From: Cordia subcordata
Taxonomy: Eukaryota; Streptophyta; Magnoliopsida; Boraginales; Cordiaceae
DNA length: 64,000 nt
Direction of reading: 5' to 3'
Assembly: GCA_028554755.1 (NCBI GenBank)
Contig: JAPTOF010000007.1
Span: 19,339,001-19,403,000 of the forward strand
The position numbers and the translations under genes are program-made. The notes beneath the pieces were generated by a model. That model was not told the origin of the DNA. It searched no databases and worked only from the letters and a program-made list of their open reading frames with translations. Shown here one piece after another: positions 23,501 through 35,274 of this stretch (positions are counted from its first letter, which is position 1; each line of letters begins with the position of its first letter).

Positions 23501-24254
23501 CGCATATGCTTAATTGGCATATCAAACTTTTGTTATTTTTTCCTCTTTTTCTCTTGAAATGCCAATGCCAACTCAGCGTATAAAGAGAGAAAAAACTCAG
23601 CATATTTATAGTTGATAAGAAAGGGTGGAATCTAGTAATGTATCCACCAAAAAGTCATCCAGTTTCTGCTAGGTAAGGTAGGTTAACACCATACACGCAC
23701 TAATACACACACAAACATGTGCACACACATACATAAACAGAGATCGAGAGTAAGAGTGTGCTTAAAGAGAGAGCAGGCGCAACTTAAACTCGTGGAGAGA
23801 ATATTGATTTGTTTATTTATTATATTTACAGACGTAAACAATTATTTCCATGCACAAAAGGGTCAAAAGATTCGGAAGAAAAAAAAAAAAAAGAAAAGCA
23901 AAGGGCTCATACATAAAGTATATATGGAGTTTAAAACCAGTTTCTGTACAACACATAACACAATCCATAGCTCTATAATACATAGCCCCATTAAATTGAC
24001 AATATTATTTGGATATAAATACCCTAATGCAACATCTATATATATTATTCAGAAACCATAAGTTCCTTGTTTTTCTTTTTTTACCACCAAAGCCCCCACC
24101 CCCAACCCAATCCACCTTCCCTCGCGAAATTCAATCCCAATTTATCACTCTTGAGAGAGATAGTCTCAATCGTTTGAACTACCTTCTAGTCCCACCATAA
24201 GAATTCCTTTGCTTGAGATTGATATAATTTGTAACACTAAAATTTGTCCATGGC

Positions 24255-24749
24255 TCAATTTGAACAAACATTCAGGATATTTCTCATGATCTTTACCTGC
24301 ATGGAGAGGCACTTTATGTAATGTGCAGTTTCATCAAGTAAGCTGGCAAAATCCATTACTTCACCTCCAGGGATAAGCTTCTGAAGTTCACGCGCTTCGC
24401 CATGGTCAAACTCGTTTCTAGGGTTTCTCCTCTGGAAAACACATCGCTTGTTTCCATTCACCAGAAAATGACTCCGCCCTCGGTTTCTAATCTTCCAGAG
24501 CAGCACGCGGCTCCATCTCCTCCTGCCGCCGATCGTGGAAGCCATTGATGCATAAGCTGCAAGCTTCACCTTATGACATCTTCTGTTTCTCTCTCGTGTA
24601 GATGGTGATGAGGATGGGCCCTTCTTGTTAAGCTTCTTGAGTTCCATGAGAAACCGATAAGCAAACCTGGTTTTGATTGAAGAAGTGCTTAAAGGCAAGT
24701 CTTTGTTAACATTCATGGAGGGCAACAAGAATGAGATAGATGGATTCAA
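24255..24749 (-). CDS. IBH1/IBL1-family atypical bHLH transcription regulator
   Basis: Intronless, 164 residues from the first ATG; a second ATG at residue 12 (24716) is a possible start. The N-terminal block (SSIKTRFAYRFLMELKKL), the central block (RERNRRCHKVKLAAYASMAS...RRWSRVLLWKIRNRGR) and the C-terminal helix-loop-helix (EARELQKLIPGGEVMDFASLLDETAHYIKCLSMQVKIM, about residues 117-155) follow the IBH1 family order and length. The basic DNA-contacting stretch before the HLH is absent, which is the family hallmark. Known members dimerise with activating bHLHs and block them, restraining cell elongation downstream of brassinosteroid and gibberellin signals; that role is carried over here by homology. 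The upstream region has a (CT)n leader and a long G-run. Confidence 0.9.
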   Translation of the reverse strand: MNPSISFLLPSMNVNKDLPLSTSSIKTRFAYRFLMELKKLNKKGPSSSPSTRERNRRCHKVKLAAYASMASTIGGRRRWSRVLLWKIRNRGRSHFLVNGNKRCVFQRRNPRNEFDHGEARELQKLIPGGEVMDFASLLDETAHYIKCLSMQVKIMRNILNVCSN

Positions 24750-24917
24750 AATGGGAAAAAAAATTAGCGTTTATTCTTTTATAAAGAAAAAGATTTTGTT
24801 CTGACACAAAGGGGTACTTTGTGCGTTTCAAATGGACGAAAAGAAACTTCACTCCTCAACACTCTGACACAAAATCTAGAAATTATGTGTGTTTGTGTGT
24901 GTTGTCTCAGTGTGTAT

Positions 24918-24958
24918 AAGAGAGAGAGAGTGTGTGTGAGAGAGAGGCAGAGAGAGGG
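24918..24958 (-). promoter_or_regulatory. GA/CT-rich leader of the IBH1-like gene
   Basis: About 170-210 bp upstream of the ATG. On the gene's sense strand it is a CT repeat with interspersed CA. Such GAGA-type tracts are typical of plant 5' leaders and bind BPC proteins in other species; binding here is inference. Confidence 0.5.
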
Positions 24959-25094
24959 TAGAATAAAGAAGAGAGATTAATGGGGATTTAGAATGGGAGT
25001 TGTGAGAAGCAAGCGAGTTAATAAAGAATCAATCTTTTTAATCGTGTGTATATAAAATTGAATGAAAAACATGTTGATGTTTCGTTTTCGAACG

Positions 25095-25128
25095 TTGGGG
25101 GGGTTTGGGGGGGGGGGGGGAGGGGAGG
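25095..25128 (+). promoter_or_regulatory. G-run cluster, possible G-quadruplex
   Basis: Four or more G-runs (7, then 13 or so, then 4 and 3) lie on the plus strand within about 35 bp, about 350 bp upstream of the IBH1-like start. It is a C-rich tract on the sense strand. Confidence 0.6.
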
Positions 25129-25583
25129 GTGAAAAATGAGTGTTTGTGGGGGCTGCAAAAGGGGTGGCAACCACCATATGATCGCACATGGTTGCATTAC
25201 CCACTTGGATGGTGGGAGGCTTTTTCATTTCTTTTTTTCTGATTATATTCCATTATTATTATCGCAAGAGTTTAGATTTTGTGTCCATGTTTTTTGGTTA
25301 TGTTTTTCTATTTTGTTTGGTTTTGGTCGTTGAAGAATTTATACCAATAAAGTTTGCTTGACGAAGGGCGGCTGCTGTGGTTGGCTGTAAAAGTGAAGAT
25401 AAAAAATAGGAACTTCTATATGGTGGCCTAGTCTATTATACGCAGAAAGGCAATATTTTCTTTCATCATTTTTTGTCCCGATATGAATTAGTCTTAAGTT
25501 CAATGTGATTATGCAAAACGAAAAAAAAAGGTACACGTTCACACACAATTAAGTAATATATGTAATATTTGTAACATAGTTGT

Positions 25584-25822
25584 CCCCCAGGGATACTCAA
25601 GTGGTAAGTGCTGAGGACAAACACGACTCATAATTCGGGTTCGAATCCAGTCCACTGTCCTGGGTTGAGTGCCTTCGACTTATCTTGTGCACAGTATAGG
25701 GGACGTGCTGTACACTTGGGGTTTGCCAGTTGGTGGCCGAGCTCCACCGGTTATTCCGGTGGTCTTGTTCCATCAACTAAATTTCTTTCATCACAAGAAA
25801 AAAAAAAAGAAAGAAAAAAGAA
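25584..25822 (+). mobile_element. SINE family S1, best-preserved copy
   Basis: tRNA-derived head with an A-box-like segment (GGATACTCAAGTGG, 25591-25604) and an intact B box (GGGTTCGAATCC, 25637-25648), a 150-bp unrelated body and a 3' end CATCACAAG followed by an A-rich tail. An 11-bp flank AACATAG(T/G)TGT at 25573-25583 and 25823-25833 is a target duplication with one mismatch. About 239 bp. It is not a tRNA gene because no cloverleaf follows the B box. Confidence 0.88.
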
Positions 25823-25833
25823 AACATAGGTGT

Positions 25834-27277
25834 TGGTCTATGTCCCAATGTACATACCAAAAAATCTATTACTTTTTAACAATATAACTCCATTTTATAT
25901 TGGTTTTGTGTGTGAAATTTCTATATTATTTGTAACGGCTTGGTCTATTACTACTATCATAGGATCTAAAAATTTGATTAGTTGGTAAAGTTCACTTGCA
26001 ATGACAGACCAAAAATTAGGTATGAATCATAGGATTCATGGCTATAAACATGCATGTGTAAGCACATCATAATTAATGTTTACAAATAGATTATATTTGT
26101 AGTATACATTAGAAGGATTCATATTTTAATTCATATGTTCTTATTGGAAATGGAGGAAACTAGAAATAAGAAGAATTCCCAATGATTTGAATAGACTGAA
26201 GACTGGTGTCATATCCAGCCGCTTGCCCTACTTCAGTGATTAATTACATTCGCAAAGAAGCAAATTTCAAGAATACTACTTGAGAATGGATGATCGTTAT
26301 ATTAGTTCTTCTTTTTTATACCATTTTTTGACCTCTACCTAACTTCCGCCTTTCATAAAATTTGAATATCTTTCACATTATGTACAACACATTTGCGTTC
26401 CATATCTATAAATTGTCAAGGACAAAGACGAGAAAGAATACGAGTTCAGGCATGGATTATATTGACACGTTGAAAAGACATTTTTTTTGTCAAATGAAAG
26501 GATGTGACACGGAAAGAATACTATTGGTATAGATATTAATTTTGATATGAGGCTTATCATATATCAAATATATGATCTGTTGCTATATATTAACTCAACA
26601 AATTGAGAATAGAATGAACTCAAATATTACTATACATTAGTATCTAATAACACAAGTTAAAAGAATTGAAAGAAAACTTAAAATGTGAAATAAAATTGAA
26701 GAATAACATTTTATATTTCAAAACAAAGTAACAATATCGTCGCGTCGTATCTTTATCAAAGGGTGGACTGAGTGTTTTCATTATCTTTTTTGGTCAAACA
26801 TGGTGTACGGAGTGTTGAAGAAATAAAAATCAAACAAACTCCAATTTTAAAATGTTTATACTCTTCTCTATAAACATTCTTTAACCTTTTTCTTTTCCTG
26901 ACGAGAAAAATCTTTTCATTTCACGAGCAAATTCTACAAATGACAAAAGGCCAATTTCCAATTCCTACATTAAATGGTCTCCAAGTTTTAAAGATCAATT
27001 TTTTTTCTTTTCCTTGAGCAAGTAATTCATTTATAAACTAAAAATACAATAAGTAGCCAAAGAGAGCTGTATAAAAGCTACACAAAAAGAGACTCTCGTG
27101 AATGTTCCAACCTCTACAAATGGATCTATTTAAGAGACTTTTCCTAATTTTCCTAACAATTGTGAAGATCGTTTGATTGCTAAACATGATGACATTTGCA
27201 AATTTTAAGAGTATATATATAATTTAGGTTTTTTAAGGCTCATGATTAAGTTTCCCATTACTTAATAAAACTATAAA
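25834..27277. other. Intergenic, no gene seen
   Basis: AT-rich sequence without ORFs above about 60 codons or recognisable repeats. Confidence 0.5.
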
Positions 27278-27473
27278 TTTTTTCTTGCGACAAAGGAAAT
27301 CTAGTTGTCGAAGTCTGATCACCAACTAAGAAATTTCGGATACACAGAATATCCACTATATTGTGCACTAGTTAAATCGAGAACACTCAACCTAAAACAG
27401 AAGACTGAATTCAAACCTAAATTGTGAATTATGTTCATCTTTTAACTCTTAACATTGAAATATCTATGGGGAC
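27278..27473 (-). mobile_element. SINE family S1, minus-strand copy
   Basis: The reverse complement begins GTCCCCATAGATATTTCAA, has a decayed B box (GGTTTGAATTC) and ends in CTAGATTTCCTTTGTCGCAAG plus a short A-run, all matching the copy at 25.6 kb. Confidence 0.75.
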
Positions 27474-27685
27474 TTGATAAAACTATACTACTTCAGTTGA
27501 GGGGTAGTTATCCATTAGACACAAAGGACATCAGCATTTATGAGGAGGCAAGATTTATGTAAGACCATGTTCTAGTTTGACTTCATTTCACACGCGCAAA
27601 CATGTTCTCTCTTTCTGTCTCTCCTCATTAAAACTGACGCACGCATGGAAACTTTTGGTAATTACATTTTAATATCATAGGCAAA

Positions 27686-28440
27686 GGGCTTGTTCGGCAA
27701 AAATTAGCTATTAGAGTAGTTGATAGTTATTTAAGTAGTAAATAGTAGTTTGAGAAGCTGATAACTGTTGTAATTTAGCTGTTAGCGGATAGCTATTTGG
27801 TTAGCTGATTAAATAATATGCGTTCGATAAAATTAGCTGTTTGATTAGTTAATGAATGTAAAATAACACAAAAAGATATTGGTATTATGTTATGATAAAT
27901 ATAATTATTATTACTATTATTGAAATGAGATCATTTATTTCATAATTATATATATGTTTCTTGTAATAACATTTGATTATTAAAGTATAATAAAATTACT
28001 TTTGATATATTAATTTCATAAATATTATCATTGTAGAAATATTTTTTAATTGATCAAAAATTTATTTTGTCAAGAAAAATAATAAATGGACGAAGACTTA
28101 CACTTTTTTTAGTATGTTTTTTATATAGATAGGATTTAAAATTGCTTTTCACGTTATTTTAGATTTATACTTGTGAAAAAAATATAAAAATGTAGAAAGA
28201 GATTGTGTAGTAGGTAGAATTGCCAAAAAATAATTAAGAGAGGGTAAGATTGCCAAAATGAAAAATGAAACACTAACCACTACTTGAAACATTAAAAATA
28301 TTAACATTTCAGAAATACTACTTCAAATACTATTTCAACCAAAAATACTACTTTACCAAACAACAAAAATGGGAGGAGATAGTGGTTTGACCAAGTCAAA
28401 ATACAAAACACTAGTTGAAACACTATTGCCGAACAATGCC
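27686..28440. mobile_element. MITE family B, copy 2
   Basis: Left end GGGCTTGTTCGGCAAAAATTAG; inverted right end GGCATTGTTCGGCAATAG. The interior has the same TAGTTGATAG/TAGCTGTT left arm, AT-rich middle and ACTACTT-rich right arm as the copy at 15.54 kb. Confidence 0.75.
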
Positions 28441-28574
28441 AAAATCAAATACCATTCCAAAAATATAAAAAATCAGCCATTTTCTCTGATTTGAATTTCT
28501 TTTACAAAAATTATTCTTATGAGGGAGACATAATGACCATAAATTATATTATAAAGCTGCGTTAAGGAGCAATG

Positions 28575-28676
28575 AAAATTATGTGTTATTTTTTTCACAT
28601 GTATGAGAATACAATATATAGTTTACAATAGATACACTTCAAGCAAGTTTTGAGTCCTATACAACTTGGACATCTA
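28575..28676 (-). repeat. About 104-bp direct repeat, left copy
   Basis: Matches 30584-30687 in the same orientation with few differences. It abuts the broken RNase H end of the copia remnant. Confidence 0.9.
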
Positions 28677-28683
28677 GATTATA

Positions 28684-30584
28684 GGTGGCTCATTCAATGG
28701 TAAATGTATTTCTCCTAGCAACTGTTGAACTCAATTAACTTTTACAGTTGTTGATGCAACAACCCTGTATTCAGCCTCAATAGAGGATCTCGCCATTGTT
28801 CTTTGTTTCTTGGATGACCAACTCATAAGATTATTTCCTAAAAAAATAGCATAAGCTGTTATAGATGTTCTATCATCAAGATTCCCAACCCAGTCAACAT
28901 CAGAGAATGCCTGCAATTTGAGAGATGAGGATTTGCAAAGTTGCAGGCCATAATTTATGGTGCCTTTGAGATATCTTAGAACTCTTTTCGCTACTATCCA
29001 ATGAGTGATAGTTGGCTTGTGCATAAACTAAGACAGTCTATTAACAGCAAATGAAATGTCAAGTTGCATGATAGACAAATGTTGCAATGCACCAATCACT
29101 TTCCTGTATTGATGAGGATCTGTTGAGGAAGAGCCATCTAGGAGCTGAAGTTTTTGAGTTGCTGAGAGTGGCGTCTTAACCTCTTTAGCATCTTGCATGT
29201 GCAAAGATTCTAGAATAGTGGCTATGTACTTTTGTTGTGATAAAAACAACCCTTCGTCTATACTTGTGACATGTACACCGAGAAAATAATGCAATTTGCC
29301 CATGTCTTTGAGTGAAAAACGGCTGGCCAAGGCAGTAATTATAGTTTGCACTCCTTGATTGTTGTTTCCGATGATAATGATATCATCTACGCACATGAGT
29401 GCATAGATAATAAGAGACTCTTGATGCAAGATAAATAGTGATGTATCACATCTCGAAACCTGGAACCCAAGAGATTGAGGAAAGTATTTAAGTTATGTGT
29501 ACCATGCACGAGATGCTTGACAGAGTCCATAGATGGCCTTCTTGAGTTGGCATACATGTTTGGGATATTGAGGATCCACGAAACTTGCTGGTTGACTTAT
29601 ATACACATTATCGGCTAAGGTCCCTTGCAAGAATGCATTATTGATGTCTAGTTGCCTCGCTTCCCATCCAAAGTGTACTGCTACTAATAAAATAAGCCTT
29701 ATTGTTATTAGCTTGATGATTGAGCTAAATGTGGAAGTCAAATCAATGCCGGGCCGTTGAAGAAATCCTTTGGCCACAAGTCGGGCTTTGAACCGATCAA
29801 CTGTTCCATTCTCTTTGAACTTTACTCGATACACCCATTTGTTACTGACCACATTTTGATTCGGAGCAAGTGATACTAGGTCCCATGTATTATTTTGTAT
29901 TAAGGCATTGAATTCTTCAGACATTGCTTGACGCCATTGAGGGTGATTGCAAGCTTGAGAATAAGTTCTGGGTTCCATAAGTGACAATGGTTCTCAAGTA
30001 ACTGCAAGAGTTAACTTATTGATTGGTTTAGTGATGTTATTTTTTGCACGGGTAACCGTGGGATGAAAATTTTGTACTTGACTTGAAGCGGATGTGTGTG
30101 GTTGTGGGGGCACTTCCGTCGTAAGTGTAGTAGTGGCATCCGATAATTGTGTGTCTCAAGCATAAGATGAGTGAGATGTGTGAGAATGTTTTATGGGAGA
30201 GACTGGTGAAGTTGGAATTGATAGTTGAGTAATGTTGGTTGTACCATGAATTGCGTTTGTTGATATTGGAGGCATTGTAGAACATGCTCGTGTTAAGGAG
30301 TGTGAGAAACCGGGTGGCTTTTGGATGTCATTTATGAGGGAAGTTGGTGGTGTCATGTTGACTGACTCATGCTCATGCTTAGTAAATGGTGGCTGATTAA
30401 TGCTTGTGATGGTTTCATTTTGCAACCATGCAGATGGAAGAATGGAAGAAGTAGCATTGTTTGCATTGATTTTGTCCCTGTACGGAAAAATATTTTCAAC
30501 AAAAATGACATGTCTAGAAATAAATACACGATTTGAGTTAGGATCAAAACATTTGTAAGCATGATGTTGAGTACTATAACCCAA
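28684..30584 (-). pseudogene. Copia pol remnant (integrase C-terminus to RNase H)
   Basis: One frame on the minus strand runs from the integrase tail (GYSTQHHAYKCFDPNSNRVFISRHVIF) through the linker, RT (WRQAMSEEFNAL, SNKWVYRVKF, ARLVAKGFLQRPGIDL, YGLCQASRAWYT, CVDDIIIIGN in place of YVDD, YFLGVHVTSIDEGLFLSQQKYI) to RNase H ([38 protein letters not shown]). In-frame stops occur at about 30156, 29999, 29493, 29028 and 28731 with no clear frameshift. It resembles the Ale/Retrofit type, not the element at 2.6-8.3 kb. Everything 5' of the integrase tail and the last part of RNase H is missing, and both breakpoints touch the same 104-bp repeat. Confidence 0.88.
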
Positions 30585-30687
30585 AAATTATGTGTGTTAT
30601 TTTTTTCACATGTTTGAGAATATAATATATAGTTTACAACAGATACACTTCAAGCAAGTTTTGAGTCCTATACAATTTGGACATCTA
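30584..30687 (-). repeat. About 104-bp direct repeat, right copy
   Basis: Same orientation as 28575-28676. It begins within the last codons of the visible integrase tail, so the copia frame stops at the repeat boundary. Confidence 0.9.
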
Positions 30688-30689
30688 AT

Positions 30690-32238
30690 GATAATCACTT
30701 ATTTTTGATTGAGTTTAGCTTATCAGCTAACCAATGAGATTTATCTCTATCATATTATTCATATTAGTTTACTATATGCACTATTTATTACTATTTAATT
30801 TTCTTTACAATTTTATAATGTTATGAGAGAATTTGCGTATATTATCAATGTTAGGAGATCGACGTACATATCAAAGTTCTCTAATATTATTTTTCTTCCA
30901 TGGGGAGTGCTTATTATGCAACCTAACATGGATCTTCTGCGATCGTGTTAGCATTTTCGTTGACAAAAAAAATAAATAAAGAATAAAAACATAAAAACAG
31001 GACAAAAAAAAAAAAACTAGTATTTGGATTGATGATTCCACTGCTTGATCACCTCTGGGGCGATTTTCAATTATATTAATTATCGAGAAACATTATATGG
31101 ATAACTTAAGATCTTCCAACTGTATGGTGATAAGAAGGTACGGAATGTTGTAATGATGTGTCTATATCTTGATTTATGATGTGGCCTTAATAAGCTAATA
31201 ATTCAAACAGTGCACCACAAATACGAAAGAGATTATATTTAATCTCTATATTGAGTGTATTATTGGCATAATTAAACTTAAGTTATTTTTTCTTTAAAAG
31301 TAACTCAAATAATTGAGACTATAAATTTATTTAGATTGGTTGTTTTTCTTGAAAAATACCTTTTTCTCCTAAAATGCACATCTTTTTAGTCGTTAGTATT
31401 TGGATTAGTTTTGGGCAAAATTGAAACTCTAAAAGATAAAAACTCAAATTTAACTTTTTATAGAAGCCAGCAATTTTAACTTCTCAAAAAATTATTTATT
31501 CAAAAATTATAAAAAATGCTTTTAGAGAAAGCCAAGCAAACTAACATCATTTCTCTCAAAAGTGATGATCTTGATTTGAAAGGAGAAGTAGGGGGTTGGG
31601 TTGGCAGTGAGTGGTTTAAAAGGGAATAACTAAGGTTCATTTATTGCATCATATCATCACGCAATAATTCATGAAATTTATTAAAAGTTTCAACTATAAA
31701 TGTAAGTTTTGTCTAAATCAAGTAAATTTCATTGCGTTTTGGCTTATTACATGTAATAAACAGTATTTGATGGAATAATTACGATATGAAACGTGAAGAT
31801 AAAGCAATAAATTATGACATAACGCAATTACCAATACAAACAATGCATGAAAAGTGGTTCTATCGTTAGTGAAGGGTGGTTAGGGTTACAAGATGGACAG
31901 GGAATTAAAAATATGCAAGTGCTTGAGGCTGGAAAAGATGGAGAACATATTGTTAGAAACAAAACAAAAGAGAAAAAGGTGGCTGATCCATAAGTTAATC
32001 ACAAATATAGAAGAAGTTCGTAACGGACGAAAATTAGTGATATGATTGGGTCTGGCCAAAACCCTAGTTGAGATTTCCTCTCACCTTAGGCGTCAGAACT
32101 AGCATGGTTAATTTTTCATCCCAATCTTCTTGCTCGAAAGCATTAACTTACTGAATTGAATTTTCTTGTAGCATCATAGTATTACAAAGAAATTAAAATC
32201 TATTATGATGAACTGATATTGGAGTATTAAGGGTAATA
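30690..32238. other. Intergenic with one diverged family C MITE
   Basis: No gene recognised. A family C-like stretch lies at about 31318-31550 (GATTGGTTGTTTTTCTTG ... AAAGCCAAGCAAAC). Confidence 0.45.
31318..31550. mobile_element. MITE family C (Tourist-like), copy 4, diverged
   Basis: Shares the internal order of T-rich arm, GAAACTC, GCTTTTAGAGAAAGCCAA end, but the outer termini are eroded. Confidence 0.45.
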
Positions 32239-32239
32239 C

Positions 32240-32692
32240 CACTACGAGGAAACCAGAAGTAGCATTGAAAACTGCTGCCTATAATAGCAAACGCAGTGGA
32301 AGTAGACATAGGCCGTGTTTTTTTTCTAGCTACAGACGGCAATTTTTTATCAACTACCGTGTATGATAGTACAATTTAAATATAAAAAATGCATTTAGGC
32401 GGCAATTTTATGAGAACCCTGCCTATAGTGGTGCTTTTATTTTTTTAAGTAATATATATATATATAGGCAAGATTTTAGATTATATATAGGCACTCGTTT
32501 TCTTTATATAGGTGCCAAGCGGTTTTCTAAAGGTTCAAGGTCCGCGTGGTGGTTTTAAAACTGTCGCTTATGACCTTCTAATATAAGGGACGGCTTAGGT
32601 GACGATCTTGGGGGTGATATGAAAACCACTGAGTTGCCTCATACGCATAATCTTCGTTTCAGCCACCTATTTTCTCCCTTTTCTTGTGGTAT
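32240..32692. mobile_element. Small CACTA-like element
   Basis: The left terminus is CACTACGAGGAAACC, close to the CACTA superfamily end, and the right side ends CTTTTCTTGTGG, an imperfect inverted match. Between them short motifs such as ACTGCTGCCTATAA, GGCGGCAATTTTATG, CCTGCCTATAGTGG and AAACTGTCGCTTATG are repeated in both orientations, as in subterminal transposase-binding regions. No ORF: a non-autonomous derivative. Target duplication not certain. Confidence 0.55.
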
Positions 32693-33109
32693 GCAATTCA
32701 AATTATTTATTATTAATTTATAATTATTAATCTCACTCATAATATTAAAATATAATTAAACATGAGGAATAATTAATTTTACCTAACCCCTTAGGCTAAT
32801 TTGCCTATTAAACGGCCATGAATATGCAGAACAATAACTGTAGAACTATGACAAGTACAGCTGGACCATAGGCCTAGAGTTGCAACTGTAGTACGTGAAA
32901 TAATAATTACACAATAATTAAAGTAGAGAACTTTCGACGTTTTGTCCCAATTAAACCAATGAGAAAGCAGTTATGTGGCTTAGGCGTTTACCTGGTGCAG
33001 GAGCCTACTAAATATTAGCTTCAATGCGAGCAAGCGCAGAGCCAACAGCATATCAAGCTGGCAAGCGGGCATGCTTGGAGCTAATTTTTTAGTTCATAAA
33101 TGAGACTAA

Positions 33110-33402
33110 TGCTTGGTTTGGCACAGATTTATTTTAAAATGCTTTTCTATATAGGAAAAATTATAGTTTGGTATAAGTTTTTATAAAATATTTATAATAA
33201 GATATTTTATTTATAGTTGTAAAAAATAAGACAATAATGAATTATATTGTTTATATTTTATAAGATTAAAAATATGATTTGTTTTAAGTTTTTGTAAAAA
33301 ATTTGTGATAATATGTCTCACATTTTATAAGATAAAAAGAATTTTCTCTTTTACATCAATAAGAAAAGTATTGTATGATAAGCTCATTCTAAATGTTGCA
33401 CA
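33110..33402. mobile_element. MITE family D, uninterrupted copy
   Basis: Ends TGCTTGGTTTGGCACAG and, inverted, GCAACATTTAGAATGAGC. Interior matches 52828-53377 apart from the SINE present there. Confidence 0.55.
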
Positions 33403-33675
33403 ATGTTATAACATTTAAAAATAATTAACATTGTTTTACTTGCTTATGGAGATATTAGGAGATGAAAATTTTAGATGTGAGTCTATATATTAGTCCAAAA
33501 TAATTAATTTGAGTTATTCTTCCAACCCCAACAGAAAGAAAAAAGAAAAAGTTAGTTCTTAAACCTACAATACACTTAAAAGTCTCACTCTCATGATCAC
33601 ATAGTAAGAAACCAAGTAAACTATACATAGAGAAAAGATCTCACTTTAAACAAATCTATACATAGGGAAATAGTG

Positions 33676-33918
33676 TTTTTTTTTTTTGTGTGTGTGTGTG
33701 TTGACATGGCAACCTATCTAGAAAAGTTCGATCATCAAAATTTTAGCAGAGTCCAATCACCAGCTAATAAATCTTAGGTGTACGTTTATGCCCCAATATA
33801 TATACGTATCAGTTCGGTCAAGAGCCCTAAACTTAATTAGGGCAAGAGATTGGACAACTCGAACCAGAGTTATGATAGTGTTTTTCTCATACTCTTACCA
33901 CTAATGCATCTCTGGAGG
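33676..33918 (-). mobile_element. SINE family S1, minus-strand copy
   Basis: The reverse complement has the A-box region AGATGCATTAGTGGTAAGAG and B box GGTTCGAGTTGTCC, then the S1 body. A T-run at the left is the inverted poly(A) tail; a (GT)n run is fused to it. Confidence 0.7.
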
Positions 33919-34296
33919 TTCGGATAATATTTGAATTTGTTATGTATAATTGTTACCCTCGCATTATAAAAAAGAGAGAAAGAGAAAGCTTCAAACAGCA
34001 AAGAAACAAACATGCAATTCCAAACGCACGCTTGGCTGGGAGTATTCTTTAATTGAGTAGGGCTGATGATAAGCAAAACGGAACATGGTAGGTCCAGGTC
34101 TTGCCTACAGATTCACATACATCAAAGCCTTTGAAATTAAGACTACTTAACTAATCTCATAATTATACTTATCTTCACATAACCAAGATCCACATGCTTG
34201 CATCTTTAGTTAGGACCACTTAATTGGCCTTGTGACTCAGCTACAGGTGTAATCCTCATTAGGTACTAATCAAATCAATGGTTGGGCAGGTGACAT

Positions 34297-34331
<35 letters not shown>

Positions 34332-34539
34332 ATGTATCTATGTATATATATGCTGGGTCTGTGCTGTATTTATGAAATCATGGCTTGAGAAAAAGGGAAA
34401 ATATGAACAGTCATAATAGTGCGCAAGGTCATTGTTACTACATTTAGATCATTGGTGGGGTCTTTGAGTGACGCCTCTATTACCCTTTTTATCTTTTTTA
34501 TTTTGAGGTTTTTCTCTTAATTTGCAAAATTCTTATTGC

Positions 34540-35160
34540 TAGAATTATGGAGTTTCGATGTCCTCGTGTGACTCATTATTTATGTACAAGTGTACATGGA
34601 CTTTAGTACTTGACAGCTCAATATGCCAATGTCATGTAGGCACTACGAAGCCCCAAGCCCACCAACAACACGTACAGACGTAAGGTTCTGTGTTGTTATT
34701 GAAGGTCTAAAGTTATGCTTTTGCTAACAATTATAACTATTGGCACACTAGTAAATGCTTCGATTATACAATTGATATCAAAGTGAGGTTGTTAGTTAGA
34801 GTCCCTTGGTTGTAGCTAGGGCTAGGGAAAATTTTGGAATTATTTGGTTCCAACGTTCCCCATGTGACTCACTATTCATGTACAATTGGACATAGCCATA
34901 GTTGATTGACAGTCTAACTCATTGGCGCCACGTGGAAATCGTAAAGCACCTTAAGCCCACTCGTAGCATGACACGTTTTTCATCTACAATTATACATGGA
35001 TTATCGGTAACCCAGCCTGCTAGTACCATGTGGGCAGAACGAAGCCCCTTAGGCCCACGCACAACACCTACAAACATAGGGCTCTGCACTGTCATTAAAA
35101 GATTAAAGTTGTGCATTCATTGACAACTATAGCTTTTGGCACAATAGTAAATGCCACATA
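34540..35160 (+). mobile_element. Possible TRIM (short non-coding LTR element)
   Basis: Two diverged direct repeats of 200-300 bp share CATGTGACTCA/CGTGTGACTCA, TACGAAGCCCCAAGCCCAC/AACGAAGCCCCTTAGGCCC, ACACGTACAGACGTAAGG and ACTATTGGCACACTAGTAAATGC. Just after the left repeat the sequence TTGATATCAAAGTGAGG resembles a decayed iMet primer site. The right repeat contains an internal duplication of about 130 bp. No ORF. Termini and target duplication were not resolved, so this is tentative. Confidence 0.4.
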
Positions 35161-35274
35161 TATTTTCAGAGAAGTCATGAATTTATAGTTACAAAAAAAA
35201 AAAGTGCTATAATATCTCTATTATAATTTTTTTTTAATTTCTTACGGATTACATAATATAGTTTGTACGGTAAT

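Larger units (their letters stand above)
16474..24254. other. Gene-poor intergenic tract
   Basis: 7.8 kb without a confidently recognised gene. It contains family C MITEs (17036-17285, 20405-20580), a (TA)n microsatellite (18448-18487), a 35-bp duplication (20243-20312) and possible exon-like pieces on the minus strand between 18.67 and 19.50 kb, listed separately. The remainder is AT-rich without structure that I can name. Confidence 0.5.
24750..25583. other. IBH1-like gene upstream region
   Basis: Leader and promoter tract containing the CT repeat and G-run; no separate gene was seen. Confidence 0.5.

Noticed and set aside
23717..24061. 114-codon ORF with a poly-lysine run
   Set aside because: The lysines come from an A-run; the rest is low-complexity and lies in the 3' flank of the IBH1-like gene.
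25584..25822. A tRNA gene suggested by the GGGTTCGAATCC B box
   Set aside because: There is no acceptor stem pairing or cloverleaf, and the sequence is repeated elsewhere with a poly(A)-like end and flanking duplication. It is a SINE.
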